From Streptomyces sp. NBC_00425 (GTDB lineage Bacteria; Actinomycetota; Actinomycetes; Streptomycetales; Streptomycetaceae), in contig NZ_CP107928.1 in assembly GCF_036030735.1 (NCBI RefSeq), forward strand, positions 744,001 through 808,000: 64,000 bases of DNA, in the 5' to 3' direction. The notes under the pieces were generated by a model. It did not search any database. It worked only from the letters and a program-made list of their open reading frames with translations, and was not told the origin of the DNA. Position 1 is the first letter of the stretch; each line of letters starts with the position of its first letter. Both the position numbers and the translations under genes were made by a program. Positions 1 to 23,500 of the stretch are shown one piece after another.

Positions 1-12237
<12,237 letters not shown>

Positions 12238-12241
<4 letters not shown>

Positions 12242-15200
12242 CGCGTCCCCTCCCCCACCAGGGCTCCGGACCCCCCGGCCGTGACGGTCACGACGCGCCC
12301 GGCGTCGAGGGTCACGACCCGGCCGGCGTCCGCGAGCGTGTCGCGCCGGTGGGCGATGGTGAGGACCGTCGTGCCGGCCAGCTCGCCCGCGAGGATGCGC
12401 TGGATGCGGGCGTCGGTCTCCGCGTCCAGGTTCGAGGTCGCCTCGTCGATCAGGACGATCCGCACCTGGTCGAGCAACGCCCGTGCCACACACAGCAGTT
12501 GGCGTTCACCGGCGCTGAACTGCGCCCCACCGCCGGCGACGGTGCGGTCGAGCCCGTCGGGCAGCCGGAGGAACCGGTCGGCGAGGCCCACCTTGTCGAG
12601 CACGGCCTCGATGTCGGCGTCGGTGAAGGCCCGGCGCGGGTCGAGGTTCTCGCGCAGGCTGCCCGGCAGCAGCACCGGCTCCTGGGGGACGACCGCGACG
12701 GCGGAGCGCAGGTCCCGCAGACGAAGGGTGGAGATGTCCACGCCGTCGACGACGATCCGGCCGCCCTCGATGTCGACGAACCGCAGCAGTGCGGCGAACA
12801 GGCTCGACTTGCCGCTGCCGGTGCGGCCGACGATGCCGACCTTCTCGCCCGCGGGGGCATGGAAGGAGATGGCGTCCAGGGCAGCGGGGCCGCCGTCCTG
12901 GTAGCGCAGGGTGACGCCCTCGAAGCGGATGTCACCTGTGGCCGGCCAGCCCTCGGGGGCACGGTCGCCGCCCACCGGTTCGGTCGGCAACCGCGTGTAG
13001 TCGTGGACGCGTTCGAAGCTCGCGAGCGCCAGGTCCATCGTCTGAACGGTCATCAGGCTCATGGCGAGCGTCTCGATCAGCATGTACACGAAGCTGATGC
13101 CGACACCGGTGGTGCTCGCGCGGACGCCGCTCTGCACGACCATCAGCGCGGCGAAGCCGAACAGGACGGCGGCGCCGACCAGGTCGAGGCGCAGGTTGAA
13201 GTACCGGGTCAGTGAGTTGACGGTGTAGTCGGCGTGGTGGGCGGTGCGGACGCGCTCCCGGAAGGCCGCCTCGTAGCCCGCCACGCGGATGGCGCGGCCC
13301 TCGATCGTCGTGACGCCCTCGACCGCCTCGGCGACCAGGGAGAGCACCGGCTCCCTCGCCTGCTTCGCCAGCCGGGACGCCTCGACCGTGCTGGACCTGG
13401 TGCGGCGCTGCCAGCGCAGGTACACCAGCAGCACGAGGGGGGTGAAGACGAGGGTGACGGGGCTGGTGACGGCGAGCGCGAGCAGCGGGACCACCATGCC
13501 GACAGCGATCTTGAGCGTGTCCATGGTGTACTCGGGCAGTTCGAGATCGATCGTCTCGGTGTCCGCGGAGAAGCGGCTGAGCACCCGGCCCGAGGGGTTC
13601 TCGTCGAAGAACGGCATCGGCGCGCGCAGCACCTTCTCCAGCATCCCCTTGTGCAGGCTCTGCCCGGCCTTCACACCCCGGGAGAAGCCGAAGCTGAACA
13701 GGCCGCGGTCCAGCCACAGCGTGAGCAGGCCGATCCCGGCGAACACACCGGCGTACAGCGCGGTGTCCTCGCCCGCCCGGTCGGTCCACAGGCCGAGCCA
13801 GAAGGACGAGGCGCCCAGCGCGGTCTGTCCGGCGACGGCCAGCCCGATCAGCGCCACGAGCAGCAGTCCCGGCGTCAGCACGCGCAGGTAGCCTCGGTAG
13901 GCGCCGGCGAGGACCTTGCCGTCCTTGACGGGCGGCTCGGCCTCGGGCTCGGTGACGGCGGCGTCCTCGGCGTCGGGACCCGCGGCCTCGGTGACCTCCG
14001 TGTCGCGGGCGCCGACGGCCTCGGCGATGACGGGCAACAGCTCCGGCATGCCCGCGGCGACCTCGTCGAAGGGGCCCGACGCGACCACGCGGCCCTCGTC
14101 CACGACGACGACCCGGTCGGCGCGGCGCGCGAAGTCCAGGCGGTGGGTGACGACGATCCGGGTGCGTTCGGCGAGCACGCCGAAGAACAGCTCGTCCAGG
14201 ATGGTGCCGGCCACCGTGTCGTCGACGGCGCTGGTCGGGTCGTCCACGAGGTAGACGTCTGCGTCCTCGTAGGCGGCGCGGGCGAGTGCGATGCGCTGAC
14301 GCTGGCCGCCGGAGAGGTTGGTGCCCCGCTCACCGACCATCGTGGCGTCCCGCAGCGGCATGGCGGCCAGGTCGGCCTCCAGAGCGGTGGCCCGCACCAC
14401 CGCGGCGTACCGCTCGGGGTTCTCGGGTGAGAAGCAGCGGATGTTCTCCGCGACCGTGCCCTGCATGATCCAGGCCTTCTGCGGCAGGTGGACGACGCTG
14501 CCCGCCACGTCGACGGTGCCGGACACCGGCCGCAGGGTCCTGGCGAGCGCCCCGAGCAGCGCGGACTTGCCGCTGCCGACCCGGCCGAGGACACAGACCA
14601 GTTCGCCCGGAGCGATCCGCAGGTCGATACCGTGCAGGCAGGGCGCCTCCCCCTCGGCCGCGGGCCACACGAAGGACGCGTCCGACAGCTCGACGCTCCC
14701 CGCAGGCGCCGCGCTCGCGGGCACGGGCGCGGCGTCGGGCGCCGTGAGGAACGTCGTCATCCTGCCGAGAGCGACCCGCCACTCGTTGCGCATGTCGAGG
14801 TAGCGGACCAGTTCGGGCAACTGGGAGCGCAGCACGGTGAGGACGGCGACGGCGGAGAACACGTCGGCCGCGCGCAGCTCGTGGCCGAGAGCCACGTAGG
14901 TGATCAGGGTGGTGCTGACCATCAGCACCGGGACGGCCGAGTTGACCAGGTACAGCGTCGCGAGCCGCTTCTGCCGGCGCACCAGCAGCTCACCGAGCAC
15001 CGTGCGCTCCCTGGTGACCGCCCGCTCCGCGACGTCCTCCCAGCCGTGGGCGCGCAGGGTGCGCACAGCGGCGAGGAACTCGCCGACCAGCCCGATCCGT
15101 ACACCGTTGACGTCGCGGATCGCCGGCACCAGCGCGTAGACCCGTTCGTTGGCGACGTGCGACAGGGCGAGCCCGGCGACCAGGACGACGATGCCGACGA

Positions 15201-15882
15201 GGCCGGCCCAGCCCAGCAGGACGCAGAGGATCACGCTGGACCCGGCGATGCCCAGCGGCACCGCCCACGCCATGTGGATGAACGACATCTGCCCGACCCG
15301 CATCGAGTCCGACGAGACCAGGGTGATCACCTCGCCCACCGGGTGGCCGGCCCGGGCGCCGCGGTCCATGCGCAGGTACTTGCGCAGCACCTGGGTGCGC
15401 AGCAGCGCATTGACGGCGTGCGTGTTCTTCCACGCCTCGGACCACTGGTGCTTGTGCGCCAGGGAGTCCAGGAGGTGGAAGCCGCCCAGGCAGACCGCGA
15501 CGAGCAGCCCCTGCGCCACCGCGCCCCGCCGGTCCTGCTCGAACCACTGGATCATCTCCCGCACCAGCAGCGGGCCGAGGGTCGCGCACAACTGGTAGGC
15601 GAGGAAGATCAGTGCCGCGCCCCAGAAGCGCCGCCGGAAGGTGCGGTACAGGGCGTCGCGCAGACCGTCCGGACGGGTGCGGCGCTCGGTGTAGGCCCGT
15701 TCGAACTCGGGCGTCACGCGCGCGAGGTGGTCGTACGACGGGGGCGTCAGACTGTCGGAGATCGTCAGGGACCGCCGCATCCCCGTCTGCACCAGTGGCG
15801 CGGGCCAGCTGATGAAGAGACGGGAGAGGAATCCCGCGCCGCCCTCCTCACTCGGGCGGCTCTGGATGTCGTTCAGTGCCAC
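12238..15882 (-). CDS. Two-NBD (ABCC-type) ABC exporter inside the NRPS operon
   Basis: This 1214-residue single-chain ABC transporter probably exports the peptide product. It has the order TMD1-NBD1-TMD2-NBD2. NBD1 shows Walker A GRVGSGKS, signature LSGGQRQR, Walker B VYLVDDPTSAVD and an H-loop VTHR. NBD2 shows GRTGSGKS, a changed signature FSAGERQL, IVLIDEATSNLD and IAHR. Altered second-site signatures are common in ABCC-type exporters. An acidic linker rich in Glu and Ala (about residues 620-660) joins the halves. The GTG at 15882 follows the DUF6817 gene by 12 bp, and the stop overlaps the next NRPS start, so it is co-translated with the synthetases. Export or self-resistance is inferred from context; the substrate cannot be read from the sequence. 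Confidence 0.93.
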
Positions 15883-15894
15883 GTCGGACTCGTC

Positions 15895-16455
15895 TCAGTT
15901 CGCGGGTCGGGACAGGGGGGCGAATCCGTACGCCTGCTCCAGGGCGTGCCGGGCGATCTCCGGCAGATACCGGCGCATCTCGTCGAACTCGCGGGACCGG
16001 CTGAACCGCGTCGACTCGGGGAACCGCGGCCGCTGTTCGAGCCAGTTGGCCACGGTGAGCGTCGCCAGGCCGGCGTACTGCGCGTCCGTGACGCCGATGT
16101 GCTCGCCCGTGCGGGTCTCCAGCAGGAACGGCGCCCCGTCGAAGGCGGCGTCGAAGATGCTGGTGCGGGCGACGGCGCCGAAGAGGTGGACCAGCGACTC
16201 GGCCTCTTCGCCGATCAGTTCGCGGACCTCGGGACGGAGTTCCAGCGGTACGGCGCCGGTCGGGAAGATCTCCGTGCCGTACACCGAGTGGAACAGTCCG
16301 GCGTCGCACAGCGCCTCCCCGCAGCCCCAGGCGCGCAGCAGGTCGTGGACGCCCTGCAGATGCGCCAAGAGGTCGGCACCGGAGTGCTCGAGGGCGTCGG
16401 TGCCGTGCTGTTCCAGGAAAGCGATCTTGTCGGCGTGGCCGACGGCGGCGGTCAC
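15895..16455 (-). CDS. DUF6817-type protein, NRPS-cluster accessory
   Basis: This 186-residue soluble protein starts at GTG 16455, inside the stop of the hydroxylase gene (overlap TCGTGA). It carries the pattern I associate with DUF6817: an HGTDALEHSGADLLAHLQG segment, then a WG pair, then GLFHSVYGTE. The spaced histidines (H-x-x-x-HS-G, HL, FHS) could form an HD-like metal site, but I cannot prove this. It has no signal peptide or membrane segment. Its translational coupling to the SyrP/TauD hydroxylase on one side and a 12-bp gap to the exporter on the other argue for a tailoring or accessory role in the same pathway. The activity is unknown. Confidence 0.8.
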   Translation of the reverse strand: MTAAVGHADKIAFLEQHGTDALEHSGADLLAHLQGVHDLLRAWGCGEALCDAGLFHSVYGTEIFPTGAVPLELRPEVRELIGEEAESLVHLFGAVARTSIFDAAFDGAPFLLETRTGEHIGVTDAQYAGLATLTVANWLEQRPRFPESTRFSRSREFDEMRRYLPEIARHALEQAYGFAPLSRPAN

Positions 16456-17435
16456 GAGCGGGCCTTCGCGGGGCCGAGGGTGTCGTGGGTGCCGGTCATG
16501 GCCACGAGGATCTTGCGGGGCCCCTCGAAGCTCGAACGGCCGTGCGCCATCGCCATGTTGTCGACCATCAGCAGGTCCCCTCGCTGCCAGGGGAAGGCCA
16601 GCGTCTCCGCGTCGTAGGCGGCGCGCACGGCGGCCAGGTCGGCGTCGAGGATCGGGCTGCCGTCGCCGTAATAGGCGTTGCGGGGCAGGTCGGCCTCGGG
16701 CATGAGGTCCAGCAGCGCCAGGCGGGTGGACTCCTTGAGGTTGGAGATGTGGAACAGGTGGGCCTGGTTCATCCAGCCGGGCCGGCCGGTCACCGGGTGG
16801 GTCGCGACGGCCTGGCAGATCTCGGTGGTGCGCAGCGCGCCGTCGTCGAGCCACTCGTAGGAGATGTCGCGCTCACGGCAGAAGCGCTCCACGGCCGAGC
16901 GGTCGGAGGTGGCGAACGCGTCCTCCCACGAAATGCCCAGTCCGGCACGGTAGTTGCGCACATAGCGCACTCCGTGGCGTTCGAACCGCTCGCGCACGTC
17001 CTCGGGGATGCGCCGGTGGACGGCGTGGCTGTCGGAGAGCGGGGTCTCGCCGCCCACGGGCGCGGCGACGGCGGCGTAGAACCAGATCCGCTCCGGCCAG
17101 AAGCTGGTGTAGCTCATCTCGTTGTGGAGCGGGATCACCTCGCTCGCCGGGTACTCGGTGGACGTGTAGACGTCGCCCACCTTGCTACGCGGCGTGGAGC
17201 CGTAGGTGTACTCCCCGAGCTCCTCGCCGAACACCCGGACGAACCGGGAGAACGCGGCGGCGTCCGGCGCGTCGAAGCCGCGCAGCAGGCAGGCGCCCGC
17301 GCTCAGCAGCCGTTCGTCGAGCCGCTCGGAGTTCGCGGCGGCCCAGGTGGCGGGACAGACGCCCGGCTCGGCCGCTTCGTAGACGGCGACCCGGTCCCGG
17401 TCGGGGAACAGGCACCATTCCTTGACGTCAGGCAT
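16452..17435 (-). CDS. SyrP/TauD-family Fe(II)/2-oxoglutarate hydroxylase
   Basis: This 327-residue enzyme belongs to the TauD/TfdA fold and resembles SyrP, which beta-hydroxylates aspartate held on a peptidyl carrier. The facial triad is visible: H-x-E in PLHNEMSYT (about residue 103) and the distal His in AMAHGRSSFEGPR (about 297), whose Arg would bind 2-oxoglutarate. Length is normal for the family. ATG 17435 lies 105 bp after the large NRPS. The gene overlaps the DUF6817-type gene by 4 bp. No A domain in this window has an aspartate code, so its target may sit on a module beyond the left edge or be another residue. Family assignment is firm; carrier-bound substrate is inferred. Confidence 0.9.
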   Translation of the reverse strand: MPDVKEWCLFPDRDRVAVYEAAEPGVCPATWAAANSERLDERLLSAGACLLRGFDAPDAAAFSRFVRVFGEELGEYTYGSTPRSKVGDVYTSTEYPASEVIPLHNEMSYTSFWPERIWFYAAVAAPVGGETPLSDSHAVHRRIPEDVRERFERHGVRYVRNYRAGLGISWEDAFATSDRSAVERFCRERDISYEWLDDGALRTTEICQAVATHPVTGRPGWMNQAHLFHISNLKESTRLALLDLMPEADLPRNAYYGDGSPILDADLAAVRAAYDAETLAFPWQRGDLLMVDNMAMAHGRSSFEGPRKILVAMTGTHDTLGPAKARS

Positions 17436-17540
17436 GTGACAGGTCTTCCAATCTCTCGCGTCGTGGAGGTCCGTCCGGGTGCGGTCGCCGCCGGCGCCCG
17501 TCGGCGTACGGCCCGTCGTGGTGCGGTCCGGCGCCTCGGG

Positions 17541-20500
17541 TCACCGGCCCTCCGGCCGGACGAGCGTGCGCAGGGTGGCCTCCACCAGGCCGGCGAGGCG
17601 CTCGATGCTCGCCCGTTCGTTGAGGTTCCGGCTGAACCGGAAGCCGACTCTCAGGGCGCCGCTGTAAACTCGGCAGTCGATCATGAGGCGGTGCATGCGC
17701 TGCAGCTTCGGCATCGGCCACGCGTCCTCGATGGGCGGGCCGAGCACCGGAGACTCCTCCACCACGTTGTCGAAGTCGCCCCAGTTGTTGAGCAGGATGT
17801 GCGGCTTGCCCAGCGGCGCCAGGGCCTCGGCGGCCCCGGGACGGGCGCCGATGTAGCGCAGCAGGCCGAAGCCGAGCCCCTTGCGCGGTACCGCCTCCAG
17901 CTGCGCGGCCACCGAATCGAGCAGCGCGCGGGCACCGCCTTCCTCGGGCACCTCGAGCAGCCTCGGCGAGGTCATCGAGAACCGGCCGATGGCGCGCGAG
18001 AGGTCGAGTTCGTCGCCACCGAGCTCGCGGCCGCGGGCGACCATGTCGACGATGACCGAACTCTGGCCCGACCACTCGGTGAAGCCGCGGAGCGTAGCAG
18101 CGAGAAGGGCCTCGTTGACCGACAGGCCGTAGGCGCGGCGCATCGCCAGCCGCAGCGCCGCCGTCTCCTCGACATCGAGTCCGATGACCACCGACTCCTC
18201 GGTGGACATGCAGTCCTCTCCGCCCTCGTGGTCGAGGGGCCAGTGCGGCACGGGCCGCTTCGCCAGCGCGGTCCAGTACGCGGCGTCCGCGTCGAGTTCC
18301 GGGGAGCGCGCGAGCCTGTCGAGGTTGCGGGCCCATGCCGCGAAGGACGACGTCGGCGGCTCCAGCTGCGGCTGATTTCCGGCGGCGAGGGCCGTGTAGG
18401 CGGCCTGGATGTCCTCCATCAGGACGTCCCAGGAACTGTTGTCCATGAGCTGGTGGTGGACGACGACGATGAGCGTGTCCGGCCGGTCGGGCCCGAACTT
18501 CACCAGCGCGACGTGCAGCAGCGGCCCGTTGGCGAAGTCGAGCTTGCGGTGCAGTGCCGCGTCGAGCCGCTGGAAGGCCACCTTCTGGGCCGCCGGATCG
18601 AGGGCGGACAGATCGACGCTGGTGAACGGCGTGCGCTCGAAGCGCTCCTGGACCTGGACCCGGTAGGTGCCCTGGTCCTTCGGGAAGCAGATGCGCAGCG
18701 ACTCGTGGTGCTCCAGCACGCACCCCACGGCGCGCTCCACCAGCTTCGGGTCGAGGGGTGCGACCGCCTCGAAGATGAACGGATGGGTGTAGGTCTCCTT
18801 GTCCGGGAAGTCCCGCTCGAGGAAGGCGAGATGGGAGGGCACCAGCGGAACCGGTCCGGTGTCGGCACCCTGGCCGGCGCTCGCCGCCGGTGCGCCCGCG
18901 ACCTGTGCCAGCCCGGCGATGGTGGGGTGTGCGATGAACTGCGCCGGCGTCACCGCGATCCCCGCCTTGCGCGCCCGGTCCACCACACGAATCACATGCA
19001 GCGAATCACCGCCCAGCGCGAAGAAATCATCGTCCGGCCCCACCACGGACAGCCGCAGCACGTCCCGCCAGATCCCCGCGAGTGTCTCCTCGGCCCGCTC
19101 ACGCCGCCCGCCGCCGGCCACCTTCGCCAGCCCGGCGATGGTGGGGTGTGCGATGAACTGCGCCGGCGTCACCGCGATCCCCGCCTTGCGCGCCCGGTCC
19201 ACCACACGAATCACATGCAGCGAATCACCGCCCAGCGCGAAGAAATCATCGTCCGGCCCCACCACGGACAGCCGCAGCACGTCCCGCCAGATCCCCGCGA
19301 GTGTCTCCTCGGCCCGCTCACGCCGCCCGCCGCCGGCCACCTTCGCCAGCCCGGCGATGGTGGGGTGTGCGATGAACTGCGCCGGCGTCACCGCGATCCC
19401 CGCCTTGCGCGCCCGGTCCACCACACGAATCACATGCAGCGAATCACCGCCCAGCGCGAAGAAATCATCGTCCGGCCCCACCACGGACAGCCGCAGCACG
19501 TCCCGCCAGATCCCCGCGAGTGTCTCCTCGGCGCGGCTGCTCGGGGCCGTGGCGCGTGCCGTGACCGGTGGTGCCGTGGTCGTGGCCAGCGCGCCACGGT
19601 CGACCTTCCCGTTGGGCAGCCGGGGCAGGGCGTCGAGCAGGACCAGGGTCGGGATCATGTAGTCGGGCAGCTTCTCGCGCAGCGCGGCCCGCAGGCTCTC
19701 GGCCGTCGCGCCGCTGCCCGAGGACAGCGCCACGTGGCCGACCAGCCGACGCTCGTCAGGGCCGTCCGCCACGCACAGCACGGCGCACTCGGCGACCCCG
19801 TCGCACGCGGACAGCACCGAGGCGACCTCCGCCAGCTCCACCCGGTGACCCCGGATCTTCACCTGGTCGCCGATCCGGCCGAGGAACTCCACCTTGCCGT
19901 CGGGCAGCAACCGCCCCCGGTCGCCGGTGCGGTAGAGCCGGCTGCCCTCGGCCCCGTAGGGGTCGGGGACGAAACGTTCGGCCGTGAGCGCCGGGTCGCC
20001 GAGGTAGCCGAGCGCGAGGCCGGTCCCGCCGACGACGATCTCGCCCTCGTGCCCGACGGGCACCGGCCGCAGCCGCCCGTCCAGGACGTGCACCCGCGCA
20101 CCGCCGATGGGGCGCCCGAGCGGTACCACCGCGCCACGGCCCTCCCGCTCGTCCGCGACCGGCGCGGCCGCGACGATGCCGGTGGTCTCGGTCTGGCCGT
20201 ACATGTTGACCAGCCGCGGCGTGGCGCCCGGCGCCGCACGCAGCTCCTCGGGCAGGTCGTACAGCAGCGGTTCGCTCGCGGTGAGCACGAGCTCGGGCCG
20301 CCATCCCCCGTGCTGCGCCAGCGCCGGCTGGACGACCCGCAGGTAGGACGGTACGAGGTCCAGCACCTGCACCCCGTGTCCGGCGGCATACGCCAGCAGC
20401 GTCTCGGGCGAGGCGATGACGTCGCGGTCGGCGACGACGACATGGCCGCCGTGCGCGAGGGGCACCGCGAACTGCCGTACGGACGACGAGAAGCCGAACG

Positions 20501-23500
20501 ACGCGGTGTGCAGGTACACCGGTTCCGCGGGCAGCCCCACGGCTTCCGGCAGTGCCTGCACGTACCCGGCCAGGCCGCGGTGGGACAGCACGACGCCCTT
20601 GGGCAGGCCCTTCGTGCCGGAGGTGTAGACGACGTAGGCGGGCAGATCGGGTGAGAGGTCCACCAGCGGCGCCGGGTCGGTCAGGACCGGCATCTCGGCC
20701 TCGACGTCCTCCAGCACCAGCAGCCCGCCCGGTGCCTCGCCGGCCGAACCGGCCAGCGCCCGCGAGGTGACGGTCAGCGCGGGCCGCGCGTCGGCGACGA
20801 TCGCCGCGCGGCGCTGCGCCGGATACGCCGGGTCCAGCGGCACGTACGCGCCGCCCGCCTCCATCACGGCCAGCGCGGCGACCAGGAACTCCACGCCCCG
20901 GTCGAGGTACACGGCCGCGGTCGCCCCGGGCCCGACGCCGGCGGCGGCGAGCACGCGCGCCAGCGCCCCGGACCGGCGCCGCAGCTCCCCGTAGGTGAGT
21001 GTGGTGTCGCCGCAGGTGACGGCCGGCGCGTCGGGGCGCAGAGCGGCCTGTTCGACGAAGCGCGCGACGAAGGTGCGCGCGTCGGCGTCCGCCGGCAGCT
21101 CGGGTCCCCGGCTCAGCGCGTCGATGCGGCGCCGCTCCTCCTCGGTGAGAAGGTCCAGGTCGCCTAGGACCCTCTGCCGTGGATCGGCGACCAGCCGTTC
21201 GAGGAGCGTCTCGAAGCGGTCCATCATCCGCGCGACGGTGTCCGCGTCGAACAGGTCCGTGCTGTACTCCGCCTGGCCTTCGAGCCCGCGCTCCGTCTCC
21301 CACAGGTCGACGACCAGGTCGAAGCGGGCGGTGTGCTGCTCGCCCTCCAGCTCGGTGAGCGTCAGCCCGTCGCCGGGGTCGGGCAGTACGTCGTTCTGGT
21401 TCTGCAGGGCGAAGCGGACCTGGAACAGCGGCGAATGACTGAGGCTGCGCTGCGGCGCGACGGCGTCCACCACCATCTCGAACGGCACGTCCTGATGGGC
21501 GTAGGCACCGTGCGCCCTCTCCCTCACCCGCTCCAGGAGTTCGGCGAAGGTCGGATCGCCGGACAGGTCGACGCGCAGGGCGAGGGTGTTGGCGAAGAAG
21601 CCGACCAGCGGCTCCAGTTCGGTCATGGTGCGGCCCGCCACAGGGGTGCCGACGGTGATGTCCCGCTGTCCGCTGGAGTGGGCCATCAGCACATCGAACC
21701 CGGCGAGCAGCACCATGAACGGCGTCACGCCCTCGCGGCGGGCGAGTTCGGTGACGGACCGTGACAACTCCGGACCCCAGCGCATCTCGTGGCGTGCGCC
21801 CCGGAAGCTCTGCGCCGCGGGCCGCGGCCGGTCGGTCGGCAGCTCCAACATGGGTACGTCCGCGAGCGTCCGCTTCCAGTAGGTGAGCTGGGAGTCCAGC
21901 TCCGCGCCCTTGAGCCACGACCGCTGCCAGCGCGTGTAGTCGACGTACGTGAGCGGCACCGGCTTCAGCGGCGAGGGCTCACCCTCGCGGAAGGCGCGGT
22001 AGAGGGCGACGAGTTCGTCGAGCACGATGGCGACCGACCAGCCGTCCGAGACCGCGTGGTGCAGGGTCATCACGAGCACGTGTGCGTCCGGCGCGAGGCA
22101 CAGCAGCCTGCCGCGCAACAGGGGGCCTTCGCTCAGATCGAAGGGGGTACGGGACTCCACGTCCACGAGTTCGTCGACGAGCGCCCGCTGCTGTGCCTCC
22201 CCCTCCAGGTTCACCTCGTCGAAGGGCACATGCCGGGCCGGCAGGATCGCCTGCATCGGCTCGCCGTCCAAGGAGGGGAAGTACGTCCGCAGCCCGTCGT
22301 GCCGGGCCCACAGCGCCGCGAACGCCTGCCGCAGCGCGGCCCGGTCCAGCGCGCCGTCCAGCCGCAGGGCGATGGGCACGTTGTAGAACGAGCTGTCCTC
22401 CGCGAGACGGCTCAGGAAGTAGAGCCTGCCCTGCGCATACGACAGGGGCGCGGGTGTGGTGCGCGGTGTGGGCACGACCCGCCGCCGCCGCGGCTCGCCG
22501 CCGAGGCCCTCGATCCGCGCCGCCAGGTCCGCCAGGGACGAGGCCCGCAGGAAGACCCGCAGGGGGATGTCCAGGCCGAGCGCGTCCCGCAGGCGGGCGA
22601 CGGCCTGTGTCGCCAGCAGCGAATGCCCGCCGAGTGCGAGGAAGCCGGCGTCCCTCCCGACCTCGGGCAGTCCGAGCACCTGACCCCAGACCTCGGCGAC
22701 GGTCCGCTCGAGCGGTGTCCTGGGCACGTCCGCCGCACCGTCCGGTACGGCGCCGCCGGCGACCGTGGGGTGGGGGAAGGCGGGCCAGTCGATCTCGCCG
22801 TCGGAGGTACGCGGCAGGGCGTCCAGCACGACGAGGTGCTCCGGGACGGTGCGGGCGGGGATCTCTCGGGCCAGGGCGGCGCGCAGGGCGTCCGCCGTGG
22901 TGGCGGCGGTGCCGTCGCCTGCGTCATGGGCCGCGGTGTCCGGCACGGCGACGTAGGCGACGAGCGCGGTCCCGCCGGGCAGGTCGGTGCGCGGCGCCAC
23001 GACGGCCTCGCGCACCTCCGGGAGCCGCTCCAGCACGGCCCTGGCCTGCGCCGGTTCCGTGAGCTGCCCGGCGACGCGTACCCGGTCGTCCACGCGCCCC
23101 ACGTACTCGACGGCGCCGTCCGGGCCGACCCGGACGAGATCGCCGGTGCGGTGCAGCCGGGCGCCCGGCGCCTCGCTGAACGGGTCGGGCAGGAACCGCT
23201 GCGCCGTCAGGTCCGGCCGGTGCCAGTAGCCGAGGGCGACACCGGCGCCGCCCAGCCAGAGCTCGCCGACGGTCCCGGGGGCGGCAGGCCTGAGGGCCCC
23301 GTCGAGGACGTGGAAGCGGGTGCCGGGGCCAGGAGCGCCGTCGGTCCCGCCCGCGGCGGGGGCCTCGGCCGTGAAGTGCGCCGTACGGCCCGAGAGCAGC
23401 GTGCCGAGGACATCGGCGACGGCCAGGACGAAGCCCGCGGGGGCGCCGCCTGCGGCACAGTGGTGCGCGAGGCTGCGGTGGGTCACAACGAGCCCCTCGG

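Noticed and set aside
16485..20654. Repetitive plus-strand ORF over the PCP repeat
   Set aside because: Its repeats are only the antisense image of the three PCP copies.
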